NCBI RefSeq assembly: GCF_022458985.1
Contig: NC_061777.1
Coordinates: 19,619,668-19,683,667 of the forward strand
DNA length: 64,000 bases
Reading direction: 5' to 3'
Origin: Mugil cephalus
Lineage: Eukaryota; Chordata; Actinopteri; Mugiliformes; Mugilidae
The position numbers and the translations under genes are program-made. The notes below the pieces were generated by a model, which worked only from the letters and a program-made list of their open reading frames with translations, was not told the DNA's origin and made no database searches. This document shows positions 13,898 through 26,600 of the stretch, in pieces (within the stretch, counting starts at the first letter, position 1; the number at the start of each line of letters is the position of its first letter).

Positions 13898-16800
13898 GAT
13901 CTTCAGCTCTCCTCCACACCTCCAAATCCACCTTGGCACGCGGCACCTGTTACTACCTCCTCTCCAGTCCGCTCCTCTGCCAAAAACACACAATAAACGC
14001 GGGGCCAGTTTAGGGTGAAATTCAGAGAAAGATGCTTTTGTTTTGGTCTGTCCAACTCCCATTCAAGCTAAAATGAGTCTATCCGTGTGTGTGTTTCCCT
14101 CTAGCTGTGATCATGATCTGTTCAGTCATCAGCCCTGGCACTCCAGACAGGCGAGTCAAACCCCGGGAGCCCTGTGAAGAGGAGCCAGCAGGTTGTTGGG
14201 TCTATATGAGTGCCTATGTGTCCGCCTCATTTCTTCACAGCGGTCCGTGGGCGAAGAGTGGCGTTTGGATGCGTTGCTACCTTCGTCCTTGGATACAAGA
14301 GTCACTCAGTGGCTGGGTTAAGCGCGCTCCCTCTCTCACAGTCATTCTCTGTTCTTCTCACTCCTCCCACCCCTCCTTTTCCCACCAATATCTCTCTATT
14401 GCTCTGGGTAAGTTACCGTAGAAAAGAATCCTCCCTCTCGACAGCGGAGATAAGGAGGTGTGTAAACTCACATACAACGAACAGGGCTTCGACTTAGATG
14501 CGCCCAACTGAACCTTGCTCTCACTCAAAGCCTTAACTTTAATCCTCGGAATTTATACGGTTTGAGCAAAAGGTTTTTTTTTTACGGAGAGCAAAAGGAT
14601 GCCAGGTCTCTTTGGAGTTCTACACTTCTAGATGCAAATTAAAAAAAAAAAAAAAAAAGAAGAGCGAGAGATCTGGTGCTGCTCTTAAAATAAGCATGCG
14701 AGCTGTTTCCTAAGTTTATAGGCGGATCTGAAGAGTGACAGTTTTCTTCTCTCCTCCACTCTGACTCATATTTCTCCCTCCTTCCTGGCTTCGCGACAGC
14801 ATGGCATGGTGATTTCCTAGTCTCTGTCACAGCAGCCGAGATAATGGAATTTCTTTGTATCGCAGGCCTGACGTTGGCATGCACCGATGCCTAACCACAG
14901 CAGCTGTCTGAGTCACAGAACAGAAAACTACTCAACACGCACTAGGCACCTTCACTGCAAACATCTGCTCTCTGCGTCCACGGCCGGCGACGTCCTTCGG
15001 AGGGATGCCACGCTGGTAATCACCATCTTGTGTTTGCTCGAGCCTTGTGGTCCTTGGTCTTAGAGGCTACGGGAGTAAACAGACAGACGGCAGTTACAAA
15101 GGGAATGGTAATGGAAATGGGACTGTGTTGTCACCTGGAGCCACACACGCATGAGCACTTGACTGGAAAAACGCTCAAAACAGACGACCTTTCTGTTATC
15201 TGTCAAAGCTGCTGAGTGCAGCCTTTAGGCAAAGCACAACACGCAGCATGAAAAGTGTCTTTTAAGTGTAATTTAAACTCTGTTTTAAATTGACAATTTT
15301 AGAATTGATAAATTACACAGTACAAACGGCACAGTTATTACACTAAAACACACTAGACAAACAGCTTAAGACACAACGAAGGAAATTTGTATCCATAAAT
15401 ATCTGTATGTTTTTGTGGAGAGGAGAGAGAAATATATACAGTGGAGCCAGCAGCAGGTGGGATGTTGCCTGGCAGTACCATAGCAACACACAGTTTATGG
15501 CTACAGTACAGCAGCCAGGCTAGTCATTGGACCCGTTTGGTACCCACGCTGTATAGCGCACGAGACTAAAAAGAAAACGCACAACCCGCGTTGGAACGAA
15601 CAAAAGCGTTTCTGCGTAAAAACGGGTTTTGGAGTTTACCTGCGACGCTGAAACGGGAAGTCCAGACAATGTGTCCCACGGCAGAGCAGGAGGAGAGAGA
15701 CGCTGTCCAGCACTGTCTTCATCCGCCGAGTTCCGGAGCGAGCGAGGCGAGGCGAGGCTGCTGCGCGCGGATGGCCGTCCGTGCTGCTCTCTGATGCCGC
15801 CGCCGCCAGGGAGTGACGTTGCTACTGGCCCCGACCAATTCAGCTTGTATTATTAGTGCCAGAGACACTGACGTCGTCGTACCAACGGCGATACACCGAC
15901 TCTTTGTGTGCTTTAAGCGCTTTTACACGTGTCATTATCCATTCAGCGAAAAGGTAACTCTTTGAGTCGGATTATATGGCAGTTTTCTCAGAATGTAGTA
16001 AATTTAGTCAACACCATGATTGGGGTGATTACTGCGTAGAAGTGGCTTTAAAATATCTTTACACATCCCAGTCGGCCTTATATTGGCCATTCTCACTGGC
16101 ATTTATGTATCAGTAATTGCTGGATAATTGTCTTATAAATATTTTAAGTCTAAAAGTAGCTACTTAAGTAGACATTCACTAAGTTAGTAGTCAATATTGA
16201 TTCCTCAGAAGCCACATACTTTGGCCATCGATTCAAAACACTACCATTCCCACAATGCAGCTGAACCCAGCTTCACCCTGCCTGGGTCCCACGTAAAGCA
16301 CAGGTAATGGTAAAACTCCACCCACAGTGTCTTAACATCTCAGGCCTTCATTTGAAGCTTTTAAGTCTGAAGACCTAGAAGTGCCCACAGTGACGTAATG
16401 TCAGTTGTCACAGATTGATGACATAAAAAAAAAGTTGTGATTGAGATTACAAGTCACTACTGTGTGTATGTGTGTCTTAGACGTAAGAGTGTCCCTCCAA
16501 GCATTACCAGAATTTTGCTATAATAGGTACTGTGCATCTGTAGCATTGTGCAAGTCCTAAACCAAAAAATAAATAAATAAAAACCAGAGAAAGAGAGAGG
16601 GATGGCAAACTGAGAGAGCACACCGGGAAAATTCAAACTGGGTCTACCAAAACATAGCCAGCTATAATTATTGATTTAGAGAGTGCAACGGCACTCGAGA
16701 AGGAGCACAAGAGGGAAAATGATTTACATAAACAGACATGCTACTAGATAAAGCAAGAAAAAAGTAAATTTTAAATTAGCTAAGAAAGAAAATAATAATG

Positions 16801-19800
16801 TTCTATAATACTATCCACATGGCTTCACATGTATTGACTCTTGATTAGGCTATATGAACAATGCAAGGACAAGTATTCCCATGAGTCTCATTTGTATGTT
16901 TGTTGCTCATTCTTGAGTCCAAACTTTGCCGTCAGAGGTTTCCATATAGAGCTCATTAACGTTCACTTCCAATCATCAGCATGTAAACAGAAGTTTACTT
17001 ATAGGATTTGTTCGCTGGCGACTGCTACACCATCATTCTATAGCCCGGTGCGAGTTTTCTGCCAATTCATGGGAGGGTTGGATCTAAATCTAGGCTGTCT
17101 GACTTGGCCGGCTTAGTATTCTGTGCCCTTCCCTGCAGTCCCCTATTGCAGTCAACTGCAGTTACAGTAGTCTCATAGGAATAGAAAGAACAAAGCTGAA
17201 CACGGGAGAAGATGGGGGAAAATGTGGTAAATTAATGAAGTCAAATATTGTTTTGTAGTTTGGTTCAAATTAATGCTTGACAGGAGAAAAAAAAAAAATA
17301 TTTTCAAATACCTGAATGGTAATAGACATAGACATAGCCTGTGAGCAAAACACAGTTTAATTAATAAACTATGCTCCTGAAAAGTTGTTTGTTTAAGGTC
17401 TCCGTTAATTAGTTACTTCATTAGTTTCCATTAAACAGCTGGAGGTTAAATTCAGGTATTTCTCGTAACAACGGTCTGCTCTGATTGGTCAGCTCCGGGA
17501 GCCTGGGCAAGCGCCTCACTCATACCATCATTGGTGGTGGAGAGACGCAGGGGTGGGGAGGGGTGGGGGCATGAAATTTCGAGACAGCATTTTGACGGAG
17601 ACAAAACTGGAATACGCCCTCGAGTGCAGGATGAGTCATCAAGATTTGTACTTTTTTTTTCAAGAGATGTCAAACTCTAAAACAGTGTTACCCTCAGTAT
17701 GTGCAATTTACAACTGTTGGGCCGCATACTGCTGTATAGGTGACTTATAGTGCAAGACATATAAAAGAGAGACATAAAATTTGGTTTAATGGGGACTTTA
17801 AAGATTTTCTTTGATATCATTTATAATTAAATTGCCATTACTTCAGGGCATACTCTGTACTCCCGTTGTTTATAGCTGCATCACTGACAAAAGTCAGGGG
17901 AGAGTGTAGCATGTAGACATCAGATTGATAATGCATCTAGCTCCCACTGTTTTTTAGTATCTGATAGTCATTTACATTCAGAAAAGTGGCATTTCCATTG
18001 AAGACCAACGCAGAGCATCGCAAAGTGAGTGACGACTCCTTTTCCTTCCACCATCATTCCATCGTTGAAAAGCACATCGCAAGAACACGTCCCCTGAAAA
18101 TGATTCCAAGCAATTACTTGGATAATTGTCAGTTTATCAGAAACCACGCAACATGGTCATTAAATCATAATCAGCGGCACAGGGGCGTCATTAAAAGCCC
18201 CTGGAACGTCTTCGCATCATGTTGATACGATGACATATGCTAAAAACAGCTGGGGAGACGCCGCAGCCTGGAACCTATCTGTATATTTTTTGCAGTGCTG
18301 CTGAGTTTCAGCATCCTCAGTATCGCATTACATGCTGGAAAGTCATCATCTCAGGATTGACAATACACCGTCGACACAATATTTGTCTTAATTAGCAGCG
18401 AGAGCACAGGAAGGGAGTAAAAACTCCATCAGCAGGAGGAAATCTTAGCAGGTTTACAGATTTTCCTATATTGCAGCTTGTGGAGAGACACACGCATTCA
18501 AACAAAGCACATAACGATTGAGAAGCACATCCATATGTTGGAAAAACTGATGTCATGAGGCCATTTTGGGGATATTTTTACGGGTGGCTGTAACTTTGAT
18601 TCCACATCTGATCCATCACTCTGGCAGTTTTATAAATAGTCGCATGCCTAACTTTGAACAGAAAAGCAGCTTTAGGGAATCGGACATGAAAGGCGGACTA
18701 GATTTAACCAAGGCCTTTTAGTTATAGTGACAACTGATAACTTGCAAGATTAAAAAACAAAACATGCACACAATCAAGCCAATTACAGCACAGTTATTTC
18801 AGTAATCAGTTTGTCAGCCTGTGCTCACCAGACAAGACTTCCATTTGAGGTTCTAAATTTAACATCCGTAATCTGTGTTACCCCAAACGCATGATGTAAA
18901 ACGTTAGCATCGACGCTCAACCTCCATACAGTAATGAACATAAAGAGTTTGCTATAAAGAGGCTGGTGAACGTTCGCATTTGTTGCAGACATGAATTTTT
19001 GTGGCAGTGCGACAGATGGACAGGATGACAAAGAGCAGCAGACATACGAGAAGCCTTTTATGTACAAGCTAGAGCCACTCTACATAAATGCATCTCAAAA
19101 AGAAACACTGAGAGGTTGGGGCTTACAATGAAAAGCTTGGTTAACTAAATGTCTGTCCAAAAGGTTGCAGCGGGTGACATGCAATTTAGAAGGATTATAA
19201 GCACAGTTTCCAACAGCAGAATTAGAAGAACCAGGGCAACGAAAATGTGACTGTATTTAGGAGAGGATGAATTGTCTGTGTTTAACATAGGTTTGTTTTT
19301 CCTCAGTAACTGCGACGAAACAATCTTTTCCTGAGGCATCATCTGTTGTACCCACTAGAGCATCCCATATGGCTAGATATGTATAATTTAGGGTATCATA
19401 AATTTAAAATCGCTCCCATCCGGTGAATGAACAGACATGGGTGTAGGGGATCCAACATCACTTACCACTGTCTGTTGTGCTCGGTAAATCCAGCATGGCA
19501 TTGAGGTTTTAGTGGAATAACGGTGCTGGTGTAATGCCTGTGACACCCAGCTGTTAATTCAGACCGACAACAGGCAGATATCTGGTAGACTAATGGCAGA
19601 TGGGACTTGAAACCCAGGTTTATGGAGGTAAACTATAGGGAAATGGATGGAGGGGAACAGAAGTAGGAGAAGAGGGTCAAACACTATTTATTAGGACGGT
19701 GTAACAACAGTTTAGGTTATTTCTGGATATTTGTGTTATTTTCATAGCAAGAATAAAGCGTTTGCCTATTAAGTTTTGATGAATTCTGAAGGGCCCAGGG

Positions 19801-20618
19801 CCCTATTTACTGTAATAGTATTATCAAAAGGCGTATGAAACATAATGATAAAATTACATTTAGCCTCCAAATGATTTTAACAAGGCACAACTAATGGCTG
19901 AATCTAGATCAGCATCTTTCATCCAGCCGACTTTAAACAGCAAAGGACCATAATTACAGTCGCTACCCGCAGAAAAATCAATCATATCTTTCATTTGATT
20001 GTTTTCACTGTACATTTATTTTCTGCCCTCCAAATAAGCAAATTAGCATCGGTTTTATGTCAGCCATGCACGTGAGGGATGCTATTTTGTTGTTCTTGTG
20101 GAGGAGCCTCCCAGTTGCCTTCAGCTCATCCACAGGATCATGACTGCCCTCTCATGGCCGCAACAGGCCACAACGAGTACTGATGATAATAATTGCTTTA
20201 GAATTCATTTGGCAATGATTGCAGCTGTGGGTGGTCTAAATATAAATACGCAAGGACCTAAAGGTGGACGATTGTTGCTAAATGACAGATGGCAGCTGAC
20301 ATCTCTGATTCTGTCTCATCAGCAAAACATTTCGAATACAAAATGTCTTTGAAAGGTTTTGATTGCTCAGTGGTGAAAGACGAGAAATGGCACAAATTAG
20401 TCATGGCGCCCTGTTAAAATACAGCCAATGAGAATCTGCCCTCTTGGTCCCAGTATCTGTCAAATGACGAGTGACCGTCATCAACTTTGTCCCTACTGTG
20501 TACATAAACACATGTTACTCATACCCTCTTGGCCTGGGCCTGTCCTGCCTGAGTAGGAGGATCACATATTGTCCTTGTGTTAAAGCAGAGCAGGTAGACT
20601 CACAGGAAGAGGGGAAAC
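13898..20618. other. Interval between ncs1 and adamts13
   Basis: Head-to-head interval of 6.7 kb between the start codons of ncs1 (minus) and adamts13 (plus). It contains the ncs1 5' region (13898-14450), A-runs near 14640, the CpG block near 15.7 kb and a GC-rich patch with two ATTGG boxes at 17480-17570. The rest is AT-rich unique sequence. No convincing coding exon was found in either strand. Confidence 0.6.
15690..15900. promoter_or_regulatory. CpG-rich candidate promoter upstream of ncs1
   Basis: A short, strongly CpG-rich block (GAGCGAGCGAGGCGAGGCG, GCTGCGCGCGG, GCCGCCGCCG) with two CRE-like cores (TGACGTTGC near 15813, TGACGTCG near 15870) and a CCAAT box (GACCAATTC near 15834). It lies 1.8 kb upstream of the ncs1 start codon and 4.7 kb upstream of adamts13. 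A distal ncs1 promoter with a non-coding first exon is the simplest reading. A divergent non-coding transcript is possible. Confidence 0.4.
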
Positions 20619-23600
20619 ATGTTTTTTATGACTCGGCTCTGTCTGCTGCTACTGCTGCCGGGTTTCAGCGCTGTAATGAGTTCTCCATTCGACCAGGTAG
20701 GTGGAAAGCTGCGGGTGCACAGGGGCACTGCGGTTAGTTATTCCACTGCTCGGGACTTCTGCAAAGTACATTGAACTCTTAAACTGTTTATCATGTGAAA
20801 ACCCACAACCCTGCAGAGAGCCATAAGTACGTTCTACTGGATGTACTTGCTGATAGCAAACAAAAGTCTTGATATATTCTTTTGTATTTCAGCCATTTTC
20901 ATTTACATTAAGTTATGTGAGTCCAAAGCTGCTGTTTCTAAAGGATGTGCACATGTTTTTTGATCCCTCTAAAAGCTTTTCCATCACTCCACCAGTCAGA
21001 CAGACATAGTTTCCAATCCTGGTTCTTCTCCTGATGCTTCAGGTATGTGTATCTGTATAAAGACACAATGAAATGATAAATGTTAATGGTGTGATGAAGT
21101 GCAACGTGTACAGTAAAATACCATCTGACAGCACTTGTTTAACTACTCAGCACGTAACTAGGTCACTGGGGTATGTCTATACTGTGCTCTCTCACTGCTC
21201 ACAGTAAGCAGGCGGCTGCGTAGGTCAGCTCCGATGCCTGATATCACCCATCTGGAACTTCTGGTGGTGGTGGGGCCCGATGTCCAGGAAGTCCACAAGC
21301 AGGACACTGAAAGATACATCCTCACCAATCTCAACATTGTAAGTCTGGGCAAAAACAGCAAAGCAAACTATGGAAGGATATTGGTAAAGTTGGTATAAGA
21401 AGAAATCTGTAATTTAAATTATATAAAAACGAAGTAAAAAAAATCTAATTAGAGATGAAAAATTCATTCAGATGTTGCGCTGTGTGTGTTGTAATGTTTC
21501 CACAACCAGCTCGGGAAATCCCTGCATACAGTCCTGTCACATTCTAAACATGAAGAAATGTAGTAATCCAACTTCTATTCTCATTTCCACCCAGGCCTCA
21601 GAGCTGCTGAGAGACATGACCCTGGGCGCCAACATGAGGGTGCACCTGGTCCGCATGATCATCCTGTCGGAGCCGGAGGTTAGTGGCCCCCTTTTACAGC
21701 TCAAGCTTAATTAAAAGTCATGTTCACAGATAAGCAGGTTTTAGACGTAGAGCTCTAGTGTAGTAATCTAAAAGCCCTGTAGCACTTTGTGTAAACGTTT
21801 ATAAGTATTACGCGGCTGCTGTGTCACGTTAAATGTGTGCTTAAATTCCGTTTATTCTCGTCTGTGTCCTCAGTGCCATACCTCTCTCTCAGTTCTGTCT
21901 TCCCTCTTCTAGCCAGAGATCCAAATGTCCACCAACATCACCTCTTCTCTCAGAAGCGTGTGCGCCTGGGGCAGAAGGATCAACCCCTCCAATGACACGG
22001 ACCCGCTACACACGGACCTTTTGTTGTACATTACAAGGTGCGTTAGCCATGCTATAAGTACGTGTCTCATACACTTTATGGGTGAAGGAACCATGAGTTA
22101 CTTTATGAGTTACTTTATGCGTAATATCGCAAATAGGTATGACCTGGTGCTGCCTGATGGGAACAATCAGGTCAGGGGAGTAGCACAGCTGGGTGGGGCT
22201 TGCTCCAGTGAATGGAGCTGTGTGATCACAGAGGACACGGGCTTCGACCTGGGGATCACCATCGCTCATGAGCTTGGACACAGGTATGAAATAGTCAAAC
22301 ACTTCATCAGCACCCATAATATCTAGTTTGTGCACCATTTAGGCCGTGCTCAGCTGTTATGTTCCGAGGCTAGTACTAATTATAGTGAAGCTAGAGGCAA
22401 GGTTCAGTCTTTAAATTAATTGTTTCTGTATACCTGAACCGCCTTTGACTCGGGAAGTCAGGTAAACATGCAAAATGATGAATTTGTCTGCAGTCAATGA
22501 TTCAATTTAACATAAACAGAGAGTTCAGAAACTCATTAATGCCGCTGCGCCTGGGATAAAAGAATGCACTAAATAGGCAGAATCACATTTAAGTGCCTCG
22601 CAATATCATGAATAAAACAGCTCCGTGGTAATAAAAACATCCAGCATCCAACTGATACAATTATTACTCCAGCGAATGTTAATACTTTACCCAGCTTTGG
22701 AATCAACCACGACGGAGTGGGAAACACCTGCAGCAGAAGTGGGTTCATGATGGCCTCTGACGGAGGGTACAACAGTGTGGATTTGACCTGGTCCCCCTGC
22801 AGCAGACAGCAGCTGCTCACATTCTTCAGGTGGGGCAACCTGTTCAGAGCAGCTGTGCATGACAGAGTCTGTCGTTCATCACATAGAACTGGCACTGTTG
22901 ACAGGGCATTTCATCTGTAAGTCAAAGCTTAATGTGTTCACCTGAGGTTAGTAGGGCTGATTACCTCTTCACATTTTGAACCTGCCATTAATTTTGAACT
23001 CTTTAGAGCCTCGTTTGTGTAGAAAATCAGGTCAGATCGGGTCTTTTGGTGTGATAGCGTATGAGTGGTTTGGGAATGGGATGTCACACATATTGGTGTT
23101 GCCAGTGAAGGGAAAGCCGAATGTGTAAAAGATCTGCCTGCAATGGGAGGCTCGCTGCAAGACTGGAAGCCGGGGCTGTACTACGGTGTGGATGACCAGT
23201 GCCGTATAGCTTTCGGTAGCACAGCCAGAGCCTGCTCCTTCACCCACCCTGACCTGGTACGTCACCTGTAGCATCAGCCCGATAACGCTGGGCGACATTT
23301 AAATATCTTAAACGTGCGACATTACCACAATATTGACCTCTGTCTCCATCAGCCAGCTTGCCGTGTTCTGTCCTGTCACATTAGTCCTGATGATGACAGC
23401 TCCTGTAAACGCCTCCTGGTTCCACTGCTTGATGGGACAGAGTGCGCTCCTAATCAGGTACTGCTGTGATTTTAGCGCAATCATCCTCCCAGAGTGCCAT
23501 ATTCGAAAAAATAAATAAATAAATAAATGAATAAAATACAACCAATGTATATTATTCATGAGATGCAACCCTCTCTTGCAGTGGTGTCTAAAGGGGCGTT

Positions 23601-26600
23601 GTGTGTCTCCAGATGATCTCAGCTCCTCTGTTGTGGTTCATGGCTCCTGGTCGAGCTGGTCTGAGTTTTCTACCTGCTCACGGACGTGTGGTGGGGGAGT
23701 CACACTTCGTACAAGGCAATGCAACAACCCGAGGTAAAAAAAAAATTTAAATCTGACGCGAGCATCTGTCAGTGCCGAGTTCTGACAACATTTTGATTTC
23801 GTGAAACCTATGCTAACTGTGTTTAATTTTCAGACCTGCTTTTGGGGGCAAGGACTGTGAGGGTCCAGATATTGAGGCTGAACTTTGTCACCAGTGGGTA
23901 AGGCCATACTAGTGTTTGCAGTAGGCCTCTATACAGTATTATTTACTCAGTGGATCATTGTACTCATCCCAGTTTGAGTTATTTTTGGTTAGCAATTCAG
24001 TGGTAGAGCTCCCATAAAAATAGAAGAATCGATCAAATGACTTTGAGGTAGAAGAAAGGCCATGAAGTTTTTGTTTTGTTTTGTTTGTAGCCTTGTAAGC
24101 ACACGCAGCTGGATTTCATGGCAGAGCAGTGTTCCCAAACAGATGTCCATCCTCTCTACCTGGTGCCAAAGATGGCCTCCTTCTACACCTGGATCCCTGC
24201 TGTGGGCTTCGCAAAAGGTGGGCGTAAAGAAATCATTGTTTTTCACATGTAAAAAAAAAACAAAACAAAACACATCTTTAGCACAGGTAGATAATGTTTT
24301 CGTTTCTTTAAAAAACACAGGGGATGAGCAGTGCCGGTACATGTGCCAGTCACAAGGAGAAAACTTCATCGTGAGCCGCGGTTCTCAGTTTGTGGACGGC
24401 ACCCGCTGCGAGTCAGACAGCCCGCCTCCATTCGGCGTCACGGCCGCTTGCCTGAGAGGCAGATGCCAGGTAGAGATGGCTAAACGAGACCGTGCACGCA
24501 GGCGAGCAGATATCATCTTCCCCGCTTTAATTTTAGCTCAATGTTTTGTCTCTGATCAGCTGTTTGGCTGTGACGGTGTGCTGCACTCAGGGAAAGTGAG
24601 GGACGTGTGTGGGGTGTGTGGTGGAGACGGATCCTCCTGCAGTTTGACATCTAACTCCTACAGTGGTGGTCAGGCTAGAGGTATCTGTCGAACACCAGGC
24701 CATTTATTAAGGAAAACTACACAGCTTCTTAAATGTGATCCAATTACAGCTTTTCCCGGCAAGACAGTTAATTCAATACCTTTGGGCTGTAGCAATGAAT
24801 AAAAAAGCTTAATTAACAAGCAGCCCTAAGAGCTCAACCATCCTACAAGTGTTATATTTCAGGCTTTTTGTTTCAGAGTACACCACCTTCCTCTCTCTGC
24901 CAGTGAACGCCACGCAGGTTCATATTGTCAACAGGGCCCCTGTCTTCACTCATATGGGTGAGTGGCATTACAGCAGAAGGGATTCACAACTCTAAAACAA
25001 CACATAATCAGAACCTGGACTAACTGGAGCTGTTCTTGGACTTTACGCCCACAGCTTTAATGATTGGAGATCAGTACATTGTGTCCGGAACGGGCAACAT
25101 GGCTCTGAACATGACCCACCCATCTCCGCTGGATGAAAACCGCATAGAGTACAACCTCCACCTGACCCCCGACCTCTTGCCTGAGAGGGAGGAGCTTCTA
25201 CTGCCCGGACCGTTGCAAAAAGAGATAAAAATGCAGGTAAAATGGAGCATACAACACCAAAAAAAAGAAAAAAAAAAAGAATGACATCTGGCATCCATAC
25301 ACAGTAAAAAAATTTTTAAAAAATCTGATTGCAGATCTATCGCAAATATGGAAAAGAATATGGCGAGAAAACTAATCCAAACATTAGCTACCAGTTCTAT
25401 GTCCCGACCAGAGACAGTGACTTAACAGACAACACACCTAAAGGCAAATGGTCCGTTGTCACGACACCCTGCTCTGTCACCTGTGGATCAGGTAAGTATA
25501 TGTATGCAGATGTAATTAAAGTAGTGCTGATTTTGATTTTTGTTTTTTTTTTTTTTTACAAATGAAATCCTAAATAAGTGGCTTTTGTGTGATGATTTTG
25601 ACATTTTTGGGTGCGATGTTATTCCATCCTTACTGTTTATTGTGTAGATGTTCTTACAGTGTTTAATCTGTAAATTAAAGACTTGTGAATCACTTCTGCA
25701 GTTTCTTTTACTGTTTTTTTCTTTACAGTATTGCAGTTAAATCGCACAGTCTTTCTTCTCTCCGCTCTTATTAGGTGTACAGAAGCAGGAATATGTCTGC
25801 ATAGATGGAGATGCCAATATTCATTTGGAGAAACACAACTGTGAAACACCTCCTCCAACTGTAGCACTCCACACAACCTGTCAGCTCTCGCCCTGTCCCC
25901 CCAGGTTAGGACCATCCTCAGCCTTGTTTTTTTCTCCTTTATGCTGACATACACGTTCAGCTCAGCACAGAAGAGCGCGAATGAATAATTTAGTATTTTA
26001 CAGGTGGGAAGCAGGCATGTTTGGGCCTTGTAGTGCCTCGTGTGGTGGGGGAGAGAGGACGCGTCCTGTGAGATGTGTCCAAAATCTTGGATCAAATGTG
26101 GTAAAGGTTCCAGACTCTGAATGTCCACCCGATGCTGCTCCACATGCTGCTGAAAAATGCAACCTGCAACACTGTCCAGCCAGGTATAAAGTGTACACTG
26201 CACTGTAAATCATTGTACCTGGCCAGATACATTATATCTGGCCAGGTATTTACTAATTACTTAAAATAATGTGGTCCTATGACCACGTGATATGAAGGAT
26301 CTTTTTTTTTGTTGTTGTTTTTGTTTTTTTACACACTTATGTGTGTCCACAGATGGCGTGTGTCAGAGCCAGGGGATTGTTCAGCAGTGTGTGGGCCAGG
26401 CGAAGCAAAACGCATCGTGTCGTGCGTCCGGCCGGAGCACGGTGAGGACGTTGAAGTTGATCAAAGCTTTTGCTCAAAGCAGATCAAACCACCTGAGTCC
26501 GTGCCCTGTGTGGTCGATGTCTGTCCCATCGGGTGGGAATCTAAGGGAGAGGTAAATTGGTAAATAAATAAAATCTCGCTGCCACATCAAAACATCAAGC

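Noticed and set aside
15591..15856. Two overlapping small frames over the CpG block
   Set aside because: GC-rich sequence lacks stops by composition; no family match.
24062..24802. Continuous 246-codon plus-strand frame as one exon
   Set aside because: Includes introns 12-14 read through; the internal GT-AG sites give the family sequence when removed.
25637..26203. 188-codon minus-strand frame
   Set aside because: Antisense shadow of adamts13 exons 18 and 19.
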